64,000 nt of DNA from NCBI RefSeq assembly GCF_965638725.1, contig NC_134950.1:32364932-32428931 (forward strand). Reading direction: 5' to 3'. The notes under the pieces were generated by a model, which was not told where the DNA came from, did no database searches, and saw only the letters and a list, made by a program, of their open reading frames with translations. How positions within the stretch are numbered: position 1 is the stretch's first letter; every line of letters begins with the position of its first letter. Made by a program: the position numbers and the translations under genes. Source of the DNA: Aptenodytes patagonicus. Lineage: Eukaryota > Chordata > Aves > Sphenisciformes > Spheniscidae. Of the stretch, positions 11,332 through 21,926 are shown in pieces.

Positions 11332-13063
11332 AATACAGTCCAAGGATATTTAATTTTTTTTTTTTTTTTGGCTTCCTTATACCATATAAACTCCGTGGTC
11401 ATTCAAAATTCATATGTAGTAGATGTGAAGAATTAGGAAAAGCCAACCAAAACTAATACTTTCTTCCACATCCAACAGGGCAAATACTTGCAGGTAAGTT
11501 TCTGAAATTCGTAGATGACACCCTTTGCTGTTCACAAACAGCAAAGATGTATTAGATTGCGACATTTTCAAAATAATTGAGATTTAAAGCATCTTCCACT
11601 CCTCAAGTGGGGTGTGCACAGCAATACTGTATTGCACCCAGTCTTTCCTACAATATGTAGCACAAAATTGCCCAAATTGAGATCCCCACAAATAACAAAG
11701 AACAGAATTTGCACTGGTATGCATGAACTACCTCTGATAGCATGTTTCTACTTGTTTCTACCTTGCAAGAAAGGCATCAGGACATTGCGATTTTGTACTT
11801 ATTTGGGCCAGCTAGTCGTTAAAACTTGCTGTGGAAATGTTCACTAACACTGCTGCTCCCAGTTCAAATCTTTATTAAAGATACCGTTATCTTTTTCTAA
11901 AAACAATGCTGCAGATATTTAAAAAGGGAGCACCCTGACCAGCTAGTGTTAACTGAATGGCACATTCATCTGTTTCAGGACCATTTTCCTTACGCATTGA
12001 CAAGAACTTCTAAATAAACAGGTATTTGTACAATAAACAGGTCTAAGATTATTCTAATCATTGTTGTAAATCTCCAGGTATTAGAGATCTAGACATTTTA
12101 ATGTCATCACCTGCTATCAGACACCCTACATGGACGTGGCGGTCGTATTTAGTTAATCCTAGTGTTTTTAGGGCCTGTTCCGGTTCCTTTTATATTTAGG
12201 CAAGCACCTACATTTTTGGTGTGGTATAGTAATCAGGATTAGTGGGCTAGAGAATAATAACATGCAAAGTCAATGCTCACCCAGCCCCGCTTTGTTCTGC
12301 ATGACTGACCTTAATACCCTCTACACCCACAGCCCTAGACTGTGCATGTCAGGAAGATGGCAGAGCAGCAGGTCGCTCGGCTTTGTCTCAATCAGACAGC
12401 AGCAGAAACTGATACTGTATGAACAGCTTGCAGCAAAGTTACCTAAATGCTTAGAGAAGAAACTCATTACAGATTGTTTTTAACGTACTTGAAAAATAAA
12501 TTTGTACCTTTATCTACATGGTACAGGGAGCGCAATTTTCTACATATTAGCATAATAATCACCAGAGGAGTACCTCCTTGCCCATATTGCTCGTTTCTAT
12601 CACTTCAGTATCTTGTTGTCTTGAGAACGCACACTTTTAGCTTTATTTTTCTGTCCTGTATGTTTTCCTTTATACCTTACATATTCAAATCCTAGTCATT
12701 ACTTCTTTTTCATGCACAAAACATATCAGTTTTACCACTGCAGGTTGCAGCTACTAGCACACACAGCAAAAGCAGCATCAGCTAACACCTCATCCACTGA
12801 ATTGCCAGTCACGTCTCAACGGCTAGGTTACAGGCCTTTGGCCTAACCTAAGCAAAAAGGCTGGGCATCTCTGGGTTAAAATGAAAGCACCTAGTAAGAG
12901 CGTGTCTTTACAAAGCAGGATGCCTATCCATGTGAGTAAAGAAAAAAAAAAAGTAAGAGTGCTTTTGAGCATACGAATACATGATAACCGGGAAATGAAT
13001 AATTCTGCAGTGTTTTTCCACTTGAACAATTCTCACTTTCCCTGTAAGGCTTCTTCAGGTAAA
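11332..13063. other. Intergenic, nothing recognised
   Basis: About 1.7 kb without supported genes. It includes a poly(T) run just inside the left part and otherwise plain AT-rich sequence. Confidence 0.45.
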
Positions 13064-13068
13064 GTCAT

Positions 13069-13662
13069 TGTCATGGTTTAACCCCAGCCGGCAACTAAGC
13101 CCCACACAGCCGCTCACTCACTCCACCCCAGTGGGATGGGGGAGAGAATCAGAGGGTAAAAGTGAGAAATCTTGTGGATTGAGATAAAGACAGTTTAACA
13201 GGTAAAGCAAAAGCCACACACACAAGCAAAGCAAAACAAGGAATTCATTCACTCCTTCCCATCAGCAGGCAGGTGTTCAGCCATCTCCAGGAAAGCAGGG
13301 CTCCATCACGTGTAATGGTTACCTGGGAAGACAAACGCCATCACTCCGAACGTCCCCCCCTTCCTTCTTCTTCCCCCAGCTTTATATTGCTGAGCATGAC
13401 GTCACATGGTATGGAATATCCCCTTGGTCAGTTGGGGTCAGCTGTCCCAGCCATGTCCCCTCCCAGCTTCTTGTGCACCCCCAGCCTACTCGCTGGTGGG
13501 GTGGGGCGAGAAGCAGAAAAGGCCTTGGCTCTGTGTAAGCACTGCTCAGCAACAACGAAAACATCCCCGTATTATCAACACTGTTTCCAGCACAAATCCA
13601 AAACACAGCCCCATACTAGCTACTATGAAGAAAATTAACTGTACCCCAGCAAAACCGACACA
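13069..13662 (-). mobile_element. Solo LTR of an avian endogenous retrovirus (subfamily A)
   Basis: 594-bp LTR in minus orientation, flanked by the perfect 5-bp target duplication GTCAT (13064-13068 and 13663-13667). Read on the minus strand it starts TGTGTCGGTTTTGCTGG and ends GGTTAAACCATGACA. The middle differs from the LTR at 4.3 kb. It shares the segments GTGCTGGAAACAGTGTT-like and a CCATTACACGTGATGGAGCC-like block with the LTR at 51 kb, so these two form one subfamily. No internal viral sequence is present. Confidence 0.9.
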
Positions 13663-13667
13663 GTCAT

Positions 13668-15076
13668 GCTATACGATGTTCTTCTAACGTGGGGCGGAGA
13701 AACCCAAACTGTCCTTTGAACAGCCTTATTTCTATTTGGTCCACTCTCTAGGATACTCTTCTAGCTTGACAGGATTTAAAATCCTCTCAAAGTTTCAGAT
13801 GTTCTCATAATTCCTCCACTAGAAGGGAGCTCAGTAGCAGGTTCAGGAGCTCAGCACTCTGAAATCACTCAGAAGAGTTGGTGGCCTAATAAAAAAAAAA
13901 AAAGGATAACAGACTGCAGAGGAGGTATTCATCCCCGACTAAGTCGTTCACATCTACCGTTCCCATGTCTAAATTTCATTGACCCATCTGCCCGAATCAT
14001 CTTATCTCACTCTTTTCTATTTGTTGCAAACACATGGAGGAGGCCACCATAAAAGATCATCAAACATCTTTAGCATGGCTCTGCTTCTCCAACATAAGAG
14101 ATCACCTTGACTTCAGCATCCTGGCGAAGAAGTTGCAAAGAACTACCTTGACAGTGCTATTTAAAACAATGTTGCTTTCGGAAAGGACAGTGGCCATTTA
14201 AAATCACGGCAAAAGTAAGGTAAAACTAGTTTCAGATTTGTGCCCTAAATCTGCTGCCAAATTAACTTTGGAAATATGTGTATTACAATTTTACCGAAAT
14301 CGGGCATCTGACTAACAACAGGTGGAACTAATGCCCCTCAATAGTACTGCATCTGCAATTCTCAAAACTGGAACTTTAATTACATTTTCATTATGAATTG
14401 AACTCGAACAAAAGTGATGCACATGAAATACACGTGCAGTTGACACCTTCACCTGCACAGCCTGAGGAGAGATCAACCCCCCCAAACCCACAGAGCTTTG
14501 CAATACAGATGAGACACCTAAGCACTTACTTTAATAAATAATAGGGTTGGACATAGGGCTATAAACACCAAATAAAGCTCTCCCTTTGATCTTTATAAAA
14601 TATTTAATGAAATCTCCCAAAAGTGACAAAAATATTACAAAACTGAACTTCAAAGATAGCCCTTTTCTCCAACTAGCAAAAAAACCTAACTTACCATTCC
14701 CTTTGACCTAAACTTAGCTACTTTTATGCAGCATGAGTAGCTCTACTGTGTGTTCATAGTCCCATTACCTTGTTACTTTAATTGCTGAACTAAATTTACA
14801 TTTAGCAAATTTCACACTTTCTTGAAAAAGAGAGGAAGAAAATGGCAGGGATTTAGCAGCAGATGTATTATAAACATAGTATTACAAAATCCACTCTCTA
14901 TTTGCAGCTTGCTGTCCCTCAGCAAAGTCAATGATGAATACTTTCAAAGTTTTCTTCAAATTTTTGTATTTAATAATTTTCAAAAATAATAACCACTCTA
15001 CTAATATTTTGCATTCCACTGTACAGAAGTTTTGTAGGAAATAATGTCCAAAGAGATGTCTTCACTGTAATATTAA
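13668..15076. other. Region downstream of MRPL53, nothing recognised
   Basis: About 1.4 kb of AT-rich sequence containing the likely end of the MRPL53 transcript. No other gene or repeat was recognised. Confidence 0.45.
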
Positions 15077-15082
15077 TTTAAT
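15077..15082 (-). terminator. Candidate poly(A) signal of MRPL53
   Basis: ATTAAA on the minus strand, about 330 bases after the MRPL53 stop codon. A second ATTAAA lies at 14974-14969. Which one is used cannot be decided from sequence alone. Confidence 0.35.
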
Positions 15083-15408
15083 GGCTAATGTGCATTATTC
15101 ACATTTATATGCAAATACATGTGGTACTAGTCCAACATGCAGACGACTGAGAGGCAGCTGCTTAGAGAGACACATGCATGCATCTTAAGCCACTCTGACC
15201 CACTGGTGTTAGAAGATTTGTTGATCCACTATGGTTTCCTTCAGGTGAAGACAGGCAACATTTAAATGGTTCATTCTGCTGCATGTTAAACTGGTCAGTG
15301 TTTTGGCCATCTCTCTCTTTCAGATTTTGTTGCATAGGAGAAAAACCTTCTGTGCAGCCTGCTGTTTTTAACACATGTAAAATGCAAACACAGTTGTTTT
15401 TCTGTTCT

Positions 15409-15536
15409 TCAGGGACTCTTCTTCTTGCTTTTCTGTTCTTCCTTAAGCTCTTTTGCATTGCATCTGGACCGCAATGCTGTTAACATTTCTATTGTCGTCA
15501 AGTTGGCTCCCTTCATTATCAATCGCTCTCCATCAG
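15409..15536 (-). CDS. MRPL53: MRPL53 exon 3, coding part with stop codon
   Basis: 128 coding bases after the acceptor CTTTACAG (AG at 15538-15537), ending in TGA at 15411-15409. It encodes [18 protein letters not shown] followed by a basic tail rich in Lys and Glu. It is continuous in frame with exon 2 and gives a full-length protein. Confidence 0.93.
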
Positions 15537-18500
15537 CTGTAAAGGGGAAAAATTTTTAAGAAGTCACAAAGTCTAAGTCACAATTACTTTAGTGTGCAGT
15601 TCTGGTTTGTATATATAAGTCCAAATACCCTGTTCATCTTGTTGGATTAGAAAGTACTCCACTTACCAAGGACTCTGATTATGCACCACCAACAAACAAA
15701 CATATTAAACTGCACACAATACACATGTAATTTTCAGCTTTTTCAATAATGCAATCAGAAATGAAACATTTGTCTAGATATACCTATAGTAAGAACACAT
15801 ATTTGATGAGAATGGCTCATACTATGCCCTCAAAGTCATCTAACAGAAGGCACAGAAGGCACTGGAAGGCATAATTTCCACACATGGCTCAGCATTTTAG
15901 CAGCATGTTGTCTATGGTCCGTTTAACTTACTTCTTTAGCCAAAACAATGAATTGGTTTACACAATCTGGTGGTTATAATGTAAAAAAAAAATAGAGAGC
16001 ACTAGGATTTCTAAAATTCTGAAATAAATTATTTTAAAACGGGGAGGAGGCAGTAGAAGTTAAGTATTGTACCTAAGTTAATTATTTATTTTTGCACGAT
16101 ATGCAAATACAAAAGCCATACTCAAACCCATATAATGCAATACCATGCATGGCATCCAAGTTCCAGCCCCATGTTTGCCAACTACAAGGGCTGCAAACTC
16201 TTCACTTTTTGAAAATAATCAGCTCTTAGAAAACAAAGAGTTCAGAGCTGTAGCTCTTGGCATTAGCAAAATAAATTGTTTCGGTTTTATGCTGCAAAAA
16301 CCAGTAAGCTTTACTGCTTAAGTCTTAATACATCACAGTTAGAGACAAGGATGGGAAAGACAGAGGCATGGGGGAGGGAGAAACAAGCAATGCCAGCACT
16401 GAAATAACTAGACTTTCCTAAGCAAAATCAAGTACATTCAACACTCCTGACATTTCTACCGATTCACTAAATATATGGAAGTTTAAAGAAAAGGGGGTAG
16501 CAAGAATCAAAAATAATGAAAACTTTAATGGGCTACATGACATATTGGTCCATTACAGCACAGCAGGAAAGAAGATGCAGCCAGAGAAAAGGACAAAAGC
16601 AGATTAGAGCCATCTGTTCACAGCCTAGAATCTGGGCCGCTTCCAGAACTGATGAAATTTCCACCATCAATTCCCTGCCTGCTCAAAGGAAACCAAGAAA
16701 TTTGTTGTACATCAGTTGACCTCATTCTGCAAGTCCATCTGCACATGTACGGTCTTATCCATATGAGCAGCGCCTTCAAACTGCATAGTAAGTTACTCAG
16801 TTGCATAAGCAAATAAAGGTATTCAACTTTTCTGTCCTCAGGACTGAGATGCCTCCACCACAGGTAACATAAAAAAAATTACAGAAAGTGAACAGATTCT
16901 TACATCAAAACAGAGCTACACTTACTTCCCTGGAATTGTACCTGACTGCAAGGTCACACAAGCATGTCACTACAAAAGTAGACTCAACCCTAAAGTTAAG
17001 TCAGTTCTTTGATCTAAGATCCACCAGATCTAACTGTAGTACAAAGACATATATACACATTTATCTAGACATCAGGCTGTTAGTGACTCCCTCTTCCTTT
17101 TTTCCTCCCAGCTGCACAACATCTAGCTATGGACCGGAACCAAAAAAAAAGTAACCACAGTAAAAAAAAAAAAAAAATCATAGAGAAGACAATAACATCG
17201 TAACAACACAAACCCAGAAGGTCTTTTTTTTAAACAAGATTAAAAATTAGCTTCTTACCAAACATAACATCTACAAGTGGTTCAGACCCATCATGTCTCA
17301 CATCAGCAGTCACTTCACAGTTTCTATTAGTGGCCTGGATTTTTTTGTGGTTTATACATCCAAGAAATTTTCTGAAAGTATATTTGAAAATATATTAAGT
17401 ATGTTGTTGATAGGAATTATAGTAAGTATATTTCTAAAACTAATTTGAATATCTTGATATTGCTGGGCAACAAAAGTATAAACAAAATAGAATTTGTATT
17501 TACTAATTTCAGACAGGTACTTATCAGATAATCACTCTTAAAAATCCAAATGGATAGTCCTTATATGCTAACATGTAAAAAGCACACCAAAGAATTTTGC
17601 AAAAAATCAGTGTATGCACATTCCTCTCAGTTGGGTTAGTAACAACAATAAAAAAAAAAATCAAAGTCATTTTTCTTTATATACCGGTTGCTTGCCAATG
17701 TTCTATTGTTTGGGTTTGAGAGAGCATTTATTTATTTAACATCATTGGTCTCCTGCAGATTTCTGAAATGCATGACAACTACTTGACATTCTGGCGGCTT
17801 AAAGACATTCCAAGTTAAGTTGTGTTACTAAGTTCATTTCAAAAGTAGATGTGTCTGTAAAGCTATTGCAAAATGACATTTTACAATTGTTTGGTGCAGA
17901 ACTTACATCACTCAAGAAGCATCACTACTTAGATTTCTCCAACAGTTAATTACCAAGATAGAGCAGCAGCTGTTGCCCCTTCTCTCCCCTATTACCAGCA
18001 TTTGGACTAGTGATTACAGACCCTCACCTACAGGCTCAGCAACTGAGAGGGGCATCTCCCTGGGTGGTCTGGTAAAGCTAAATGCACATGCCTACATGCA
18101 AGGGTCTACGCTTAGGCACAGAGATCCTCCAAAAATCAGCACAGAATGAATGCTGTGTGCATCCTGGTAACATCATAAACAGAGCCCTTATGACAAACAC
18201 AGCGTCTTCTCGTTCTGAAACGTTACGGTTCTGCCTAGAATAAGCTACAAAGCCCTGATAAATGCAAGCCTTCAAAGACCAAGATCATGAAAGTACAGCA
18301 GATGCAGAAGTTTGGGGAAAGGAGGTTCTTCTCCAGAGAGGGAAAAACAGATGCTGCCATTTCCCTCATGATTTGCTTCCAGGACATCTTCTTACTTTTG
18401 CTGGCTACAGTGACAGCAAGTCGCAGGACCCTGCAGTGACAGCAGTTTTAACGGCTTCGTTTTGCATCTGCCACTGCTGCGACCTGGGCAGCAGCCGGCT

Positions 18501-18969
18501 GGGTTGGCCTTCAGGAACCCTGCTCTTCAGGAACCCTGCTCTTCAGGAACCCTCCACACTTCCACGGGCGGAGGGGAGCAGGCCTGTGCCCCTCGCCGTG
18601 CCTGGGCTCTGCGGCAGGGCCGGGGAGACAGGCCCCGCTGCGGACACATATAACCCCAGCCTCTACCCCCACTAATAAATAAAATTAAAGGCAAAAAGTT
18701 CAGCCCTCACACCTGCCGTGAAACGCACAGAACCCACGGCCGGGCGTAGGAAGGGCATTGGGTGGTTTACAGATAGGAGAGCCCGGCCAAGGCCTCCCCG
18801 CCGGGCGCGGGTCCGAAGGCCAGAGCATGCCCAGGCCGCGGCGGGGCCGGGGCCGGGGCCGGCCCCCGCAGCCCCCTCACCTCGTGCTCTCCACGTTGGA
18901 CTCGAAGGGGCAGAAACGAACCACGATACTCTTCACCGGCCGCAGCACCACGCTGATCTTGGACGCCAT
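15409..18969 (-). CDS. MRPL53: MRPL53, mitochondrial large-subunit ribosomal protein mL53 (complete, three exons)
   Basis: mL53 is a mitochondrion-specific subunit of the 39S mitoribosome, encoded in the nucleus and imported. Exons 18881-18969, 17259-17371 and 15409-15536 join in frame to 330 coding bases, 109 residues plus stop; the human protein has 112. Exon 1 begins [13 protein letters not shown] and contains [13 protein letters not shown], exon 2 contains [14 protein letters not shown] and exon 3 [13 protein letters not shown], all close to the known family sequence (human [36 protein letters not shown]). The C terminus is Lys-rich ([10 protein letters not shown]). All donors and acceptors are GT-AG and the frame is intact, so it looks functional rather than a retrocopy. 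In humans this gene is on 2p while FABP5 is on 8q, so the neighbourhood differs from mammals. Confidence 0.93.
15537..17258 (-). other. MRPL53 intron 2
   Basis: 1.7-kb AT-rich intron with GT-AG ends. Poly(A) runs lie near 17140-17175. No embedded gene or repeat was recognised. Confidence 0.85.
17259..17371 (-). CDS. MRPL53: MRPL53 exon 2
   Basis: 113-bp internal exon with acceptor AG at 17373-17372 and donor GTAAG at 17258-17254. It encodes the segment from [13 protein letters not shown] through [14 protein letters not shown] to VDVMF plus one base. The VRHDGSEP block is the most diagnostic motif of the family. Confidence 0.94.
17372..18880 (-). other. MRPL53 intron 1
   Basis: 1.5-kb intron. 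Its first 400 bases are GC-rich and part of the CpG island, with three GGGGCC hexamers on the plus strand at 18843-18860 and a 16-bp unit repeated nearly three times at 18509-18553. The rest is AT-rich. Confidence 0.85.
18509..18553. repeat. Tandem repeat, 16-bp unit, about 2.8 copies
   Basis: The unit CTTCAGGAACCCTGCT occurs at 18509-18524 and 18525-18540, and 13 bases of it recur at 18541-18553, without mismatches. It lies in MRPL53 intron 1 inside the CpG island. Confidence 0.85.
18881..18969 (-). CDS. MRPL53: MRPL53 exon 1, coding part
   Basis: 89 coding bases from the ATG at 18969-18967 to the donor GTGAGG at 18880-18875. It encodes 29 residues plus two bases of an Arg codon and holds the conserved [11 protein letters not shown] block. 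No in-frame upstream ATG is obvious. The ATG lies inside AAGATGGCG, which doubles as a YY1-like motif. Confidence 0.93.
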
Positions 18970-19072
18970 CTTCTTTCTGACCCCTACTACAGCTCCCAGC
19001 AGCCCCCTCATAGAGGCGGGAAATGGAGGCGGGCGTGCCGTCCGGCCCGCAGGCGCCTGGGAAATGTAGTCC
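18964..19072 (-). promoter_or_regulatory. MRPL53 promoter: two ZNF143-like motifs and a YY1-like motif over the start codon
   Basis: ACTACAGCTCCCAGCAG at 18986-19002 and, on the other strand, GGACTACATTTCCCAGG at 19072-19056 both match the ACTACAnnTCCCAGnn consensus of ZNF143/STAF. The minus-strand GAAGATGGCGTC at the start codon (about 18973-18962) matches the YY1 AAGATGGCG motif. Both factors are known to be frequent at promoters of nuclear genes for mitochondrial ribosomal proteins. The motifs are seen; their use is inferred. Confidence 0.65.
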
Positions 19073-19290
19073 GCGGCGGCCTCCCCCTCGGGGTGTTGTC
19101 AGCGCCCGCCGCGCCCCTCACGGCAGCCCTGCGGCCCGCCTTCCGCGGCCGGGGGGGCGGAAGGCCACGGGCACGGCAGCGTGGGGCCTGCGGCCCTGCG
19201 TGCCCTGCCTCTGCTCTTGGTGGGATGCCGGCTGCCTGCCCTACGAGCCTCATTTAACCACCCGAGGCGCTCGGGGCCGGGCTCATTCAT

Positions 19291-21858
19291 GGTTGTGGAG
19301 GGAGAGGGACCGACTGACCAACCTGTCCCTGTGTCTGTCTAACACAGTAGATACAGTTAGGGGGAAAACAAGGTACGCTTTTGACATAAAATTGACATAC
19401 AAGACCTCCTCTGGGCTCTGCAGCAGCAGTAGCAGGCCCTCGTGCCGTTAAGACTTGCATGCAGGAGGCAGAGGGCGTGGGGTAACACACGGGAAGCTAC
19501 AGCATATAGTATCCATAAACTTAAGAAGCAAGGTTGGGTTTGTTCTCTTTATGTTACATCTGTCCCTATGACGTGACGGCTTTTGATGTCTTCCAGAAGT
19601 AGTTTATTTAATACAACTGAATAGACCAGGATAAATAAGGAGTAGCCAATACGGCTAAGGATAAATTAGAGGCTGTACTTTGCAATCTGTCAAGCAGAAG
19701 AGAGGCTTGTAAGAGGCAATGCCACTAGCAGTGAATCCCTTTTTTTTTCCTGAGGGGTTAGATAGAGCAGTTGCACACCTAGCCTTTAAACAAAGGGTTC
19801 TGGATGTTGGTGTGGTGGGTGTCAGCTGTGGATTTCCCACTAGATGGCAGAAACCTCCCTGATAAATGGCTGCAGCGGGCTCACGACTTCGTTCCGCTCA
19901 ACAAGCACCGAGGTCTTAGCGAGGGTTAGGGATGGGATGGCATAAACCCAGTAACCATGGCATTTAAACACACGTTGTGAGTTGCTATGGAATATTCAAC
20001 ACAGACCCATTCTGATCTACAGGAACTGCATTAAATATCTAGCGTCCCTTGTAATGGGTAACCTATTTTTAGAAGCTTATCTTTGTTTATTGGAAGTCCT
20101 TTTTTAAAAAAAAATCACATAGTCATTGAGAAAATCATCCTCTTCGCTGAGATTTAGCCAAGAGAAATTAAGTAGCAAAAGTAAACACAGCGGAGTCAAT
20201 ACAGTTTTAATATTTAACGGGTTTTTTTCTTTTTTATATCATAGTCCTTCCCTTATGGGAAAAAATACATTTCTGTGAGATATCTTTTGAAAGACTCCAC
20301 TGCAACCAATAAATGGCTGATTTAAATAGGAATTTTTCCTATTTAATAGGATCAGATACAGGACCAGGTAAAGAGAGTATTTTACATTTAGAAGGCAAAA
20401 GTAACTTACAAAATTTCAGCATATCTTTCTTCATTATAACGCAAAAAGCTTGCTGTATTCCTTTTAAAATCTGTAGCAAAATTTCCATTAGCTTCTATGG
20501 CAGCACTGAAGGAATAGAGCATCAGCAAAGGACTGGGGAAGAAAGGATGATCACTGATTTTTCCAAGGACTCCATTCTCCACACTGTTGGCACAATGGCA
20601 CTTACTGACTTAAAATATGCATGGCAAAAACAGTTTTGTATTTGCTGTTATTGCATTTTGCTAGTAATTTATTATCAGCAGTAAACGTTGCATCTTTCCC
20701 CTTAAGCCATCTGTTTGGAATATTCGAAAACCATCTCTGCTTTTTCAAACTAATTTTTAATTTTTTGAAGTCCAAGAGATTCGCAGTAGCATGAAAGAAC
20801 AGGTATCTGGTAACTGAAAGGCTCTGTGTTCTTTTCCTCTGCTCAAAAAATAGACTGTATCTGTGAAACAAAACCAAGGGACTATGAGTAGGAATATCCC
20901 ATCCTTGGATGCTACCCTACTTGTTGACGACCAAGTCTTTCTCAACACTTACTCTAGATGCAATGGTTTTAGCTGATGGTAATTCTGGTGAGAGTGCTAA
21001 CTTCTACAGTTACTAAATTAGATAGATAAACAGCAAAGTGACACAGCTATTTAAAAAACCTCAAACATTTCTTTATCTGCCTTTAAACCCAGGTGGTGGT
21101 GAACCCCAGTATGTTGGACTACCCTCAATTTATACCGGAGTAACTCCAACTGACCTCTGAAGCACAATATTTAAATGCCATTTCAGGAAAGCTGATAATT
21201 TATCCATGAAAGACCTTGAATCAGTCTCTCCAGCTCCAGCAAGTAATCTGGGAACTCTCAAATGTCTGCATTTGAGACAGTTCTCTGGGGATGTCCTTGG
21301 GAAACTGAATGATTCATGATTCTTATACCTAGTGATAATCATACACATTCCTAAAGCATAGTAACATGAAGAGGCACACAAGTTATATTATTATAATAGA
21401 AACAATTTTAGTATTCCTTTCACCAAGCTGATCTTTTTTTATTATAAATGCTGCCTCATCCCAAGTCTACAGACTTTCATGTCATTAGTTTCACTGAAGT
21501 GTAGTCACGAGCCCATAGATGATTTATATCTAGGCACTATACATGGCAAGGAAAAATGCAGCCATGTTTTACACTTTAATTATGAAGACAGGCAGAAAAA
21601 AACTATAATATTAATTATAGTAAGTCAACGTTCCTCTTTTCTCATTGATCCTCCCATCTGTCTTAGATCCAGGAGGGATTCTTCCGCCTTTTCCCTCTGT
21701 TTCTTACTTATCACTTTCATTTTCTGTAATGTTTTCTGACTATAGAAAGGCCCACATTTCAGAGATTTGGAAATCTAATTTCTCCATGGTTTTAGCACCT
21801 TGGGTCTTTTCACTGCTCTTTAGTTCATTTTTTTCCCTTAAAATCTGGTGGTCTTTCA
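19291..21858. other. Intergenic upstream of MRPL53, nothing recognised
   Basis: About 2.6 kb. After the CpG island the sequence turns AT-rich with only short open frames. No divergent gene sharing the MRPL53 promoter could be recognised on the plus strand. Confidence 0.45.
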
Positions 21859-21926
21859 GAACGGTTGGACTTGATGATCTTAAAGGTCTTTTCCAACCTA
21901 AATGATTCTGTGATTCTATGATTCTT
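21859..21926 (+). mobile_element. CR1 LINE 3' tail fragment
   Basis: The segment reads GGTTGGACTTGATGATCTT, then AGGTCTTTTCCAACCTAAAT, and ends in ATTCTGTGATTCTATGATTC, which is the standard avian CR1 3' end and terminal repeat. Only about 70 bases remain, a severely 5'-truncated insertion. Confidence 0.9.

Larger units (their letters stand above)
18480..19290. promoter_or_regulatory. CpG island at the MRPL53 promoter
   Basis: About 0.8 kb of GC-rich, CpG-dense sequence covering the MRPL53 upstream region, exon 1 and the start of intron 1. No TATA box is evident, which suits a housekeeping gene. Boundaries are judged by eye. Confidence 0.75.

Noticed and set aside
13273..13687. Open frames of 93-121 codons
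   Set aside because: They lie inside the solo LTR and are not coding in this family.
18718..19451. Open frames of 140-180 codons over the MRPL53 promoter
   Set aside because: GC-driven frames overlapping the real exon 1 in other frames, with low-complexity composition.
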